Shown here piece by piece: positions 6,070-6,690 of a DNA stretch of 6,690 nucleotides. Origin of the DNA: Nitrospirota bacterium. Its GTDB lineage: Bacteria; Nitrospirota; Thermodesulfovibrionia; Thermodesulfovibrionales; SM23-35. Location: NCBI GenBank assembly GCA_018262395.1, contig JAGSYM010000065.1:1-6690 (forward strand), written 5' to 3'. Each line of letters begins with the position of its first letter. Within the stretch, counting starts at the first letter, position 1. The position numbers were made by a program, and so were the translations under genes. Under the pieces are notes generated by a model, which searched no databases, was not told where the DNA came from, and worked only from the letters and a program-made list of their open reading frames with translations.

Positions 6070-6690
6070 ATGAAAACAAGAATATTATATGTTCTTGCCG
6101 TACTCGTTGTCGTTCTGGCTTTCATCACCAGCCCGGCGTTTGCGGCAGGTGGTGGCGGTGTCATTACCGCTGATCCAACGAAACACTTCGACCCGAAAGG
6201 CAAGATGCCGTCGAAGTTTACCATCGAACTGCAGAACGGCATGCGCAAGACTCTGCCGTTCGAAGACAAACGCGATTTTGAAGAAGCCAAGAAAGGCTTT
6301 ATTGCAGCACCGCCATACAAACAGATCATGGCGGAGGCGGGCAACGTGGCGTGGGATATGGGGAGCTACGAGTGGCTGTTGGAAGAAGGCAAGGATTTCG
6401 ACAGCATTCATCCTTCGCTTCAGCGCCAGGCCATCCTGAACATGGCGTACGGTCTCTATGAGGTTATGCCTGATAAGATCTACCAGGTACGAGGTTTTGA
6501 CCTCGCCAATATTACCTTTATCAAGGGCAATACAGGCTGGATCATCTTTGACCCGCTAACGGCAAAGGAGACCGCTAAGGCTGCGCTGGATTTCATCAAC
6601 GAGAAACTCGGCAAGCGGCCGGTGGTGGCTGTTGTGTATTCTCATTCCCATGCCGACCACTACGGAGGTGTGCGTGGCGTCGTGGATGAA
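6070..6690 (+). CDS. Exported alkylsulfatase-like metallo-beta-lactamase-fold hydrolase (3' end outside window)
   Basis: The frame is open from 6070 to the last base (207 residues, no stop), so only about the first third is seen if it has the usual 650 or so residues. Residues 1-25 are a Sec signal peptide: basic KTR, a hydrophobic core of Leu/Val, and a cleavage site after SPAFA. The mature protein is therefore probably periplasmic or secreted. The body matches the SdsA1/YjcS/BDS1 group, in which a metallo-beta-lactamase domain hydrolyses alkyl sulfate esters such as dodecyl sulfate to an alcohol and sulfate. Evidence includes HPSLQRQAILN (114-124), YQVRGFDLANITFIKG (138-153), TGWIIFDPLTAKET (155-168) and the metal-binding HSHADHYGGVRGVVDE (192-207), whose HxHxDH supplies zinc ligands. 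The dimerisation and SCP2-like C-terminal domains would lie beyond the window. The substrate is inferred from family only. It uses GCG and CGC codons more than the upstream genes, a slight hint of a different origin. Confidence 0.9.
   Translation, partial: MKTRILYVLAVLVVVLAFITSPAFAAGGGGVITADPTKHFDPKGKMPSKFTIELQNGMRKTLPFEDKRDFEEAKKGFIAAPPYKQIMAEAGNVAWDMGSYEWLLEEGKDFDSIHPSLQRQAILNMAYGLYEVMPDKIYQVRGFDLANITFIKGNTGWIIFDPLTAKETAKAALDFINEKLGKRPVVAVVYSHSHADHYGGVRGVVDE

Noticed and set aside
6089..6439. 116-codon plus-strand frame inside the alkylsulfatase-like gene
   Set aside because: It is an out-of-frame shadow. The frame from 6070 has a strong ribosome site, a signal peptide and family motifs.

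Overview
The window is a stretch of bacterial chromosome of moderate GC content. It carries five protein-coding loci. The first is cut by the left edge and the last by the right edge. The organism is probably an environmental Gram-negative bacterium. A Nitrospirota or Desulfobacterota (delta-proteobacterial) lineage fits the protein flavours and the intergenic repeat type, but this is inference from memory and no 16S or other marker is present.

Layout. Positions 1-1211 (+) hold the 3' part of an ABC-F family ATPase gene. It is broken into two frames at about position 475, and roughly 45-50 codons between the second Walker A and the ABC signature are missing. Its tail overlaps asnS (1177-2565, +), a complete asparaginyl-tRNA synthetase. 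A 328-base gap (2566-2893) carries a 70-bp double-hairpin palindromic repeat and leads to a complete DEAD-box RNA helicase of the DeaD/CsdA type with a C-terminal DbpA-like RNA-binding domain (2894-4483, +). A convergent gap (4484-4755) holds several small hairpins, one of them a single-hairpin relative of the repeat. Next, on the minus strand, comes a 317-residue conserved protein of unknown function (5709-4756). A divergent, AT-rich gap (5710-6069) separates it from the start of an exported metallo-beta-lactamase-fold alkylsulfatase-like protein (6070 to beyond 6690, +), which runs off the right edge.

How the genes relate. The first two genes overlap and are probably co-transcribed. Together with the helicase they concern translation and RNA: a ribosome-associated-type ATPase, tRNA charging and RNA unwinding. 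The minus-strand protein and the alkylsulfatase-like gene are divergent and have no evident link to that group. I see no phage, CRISPR, toxin-antitoxin or insertion-sequence gene. I also find no convincing new multi-gene system. The items most worth a second look are the disrupted ABC-F gene, the repeat whose two hairpins differ by a base-pair-preserving change, the uncharacterised minus-strand protein, and the exported hydrolase at the edge.
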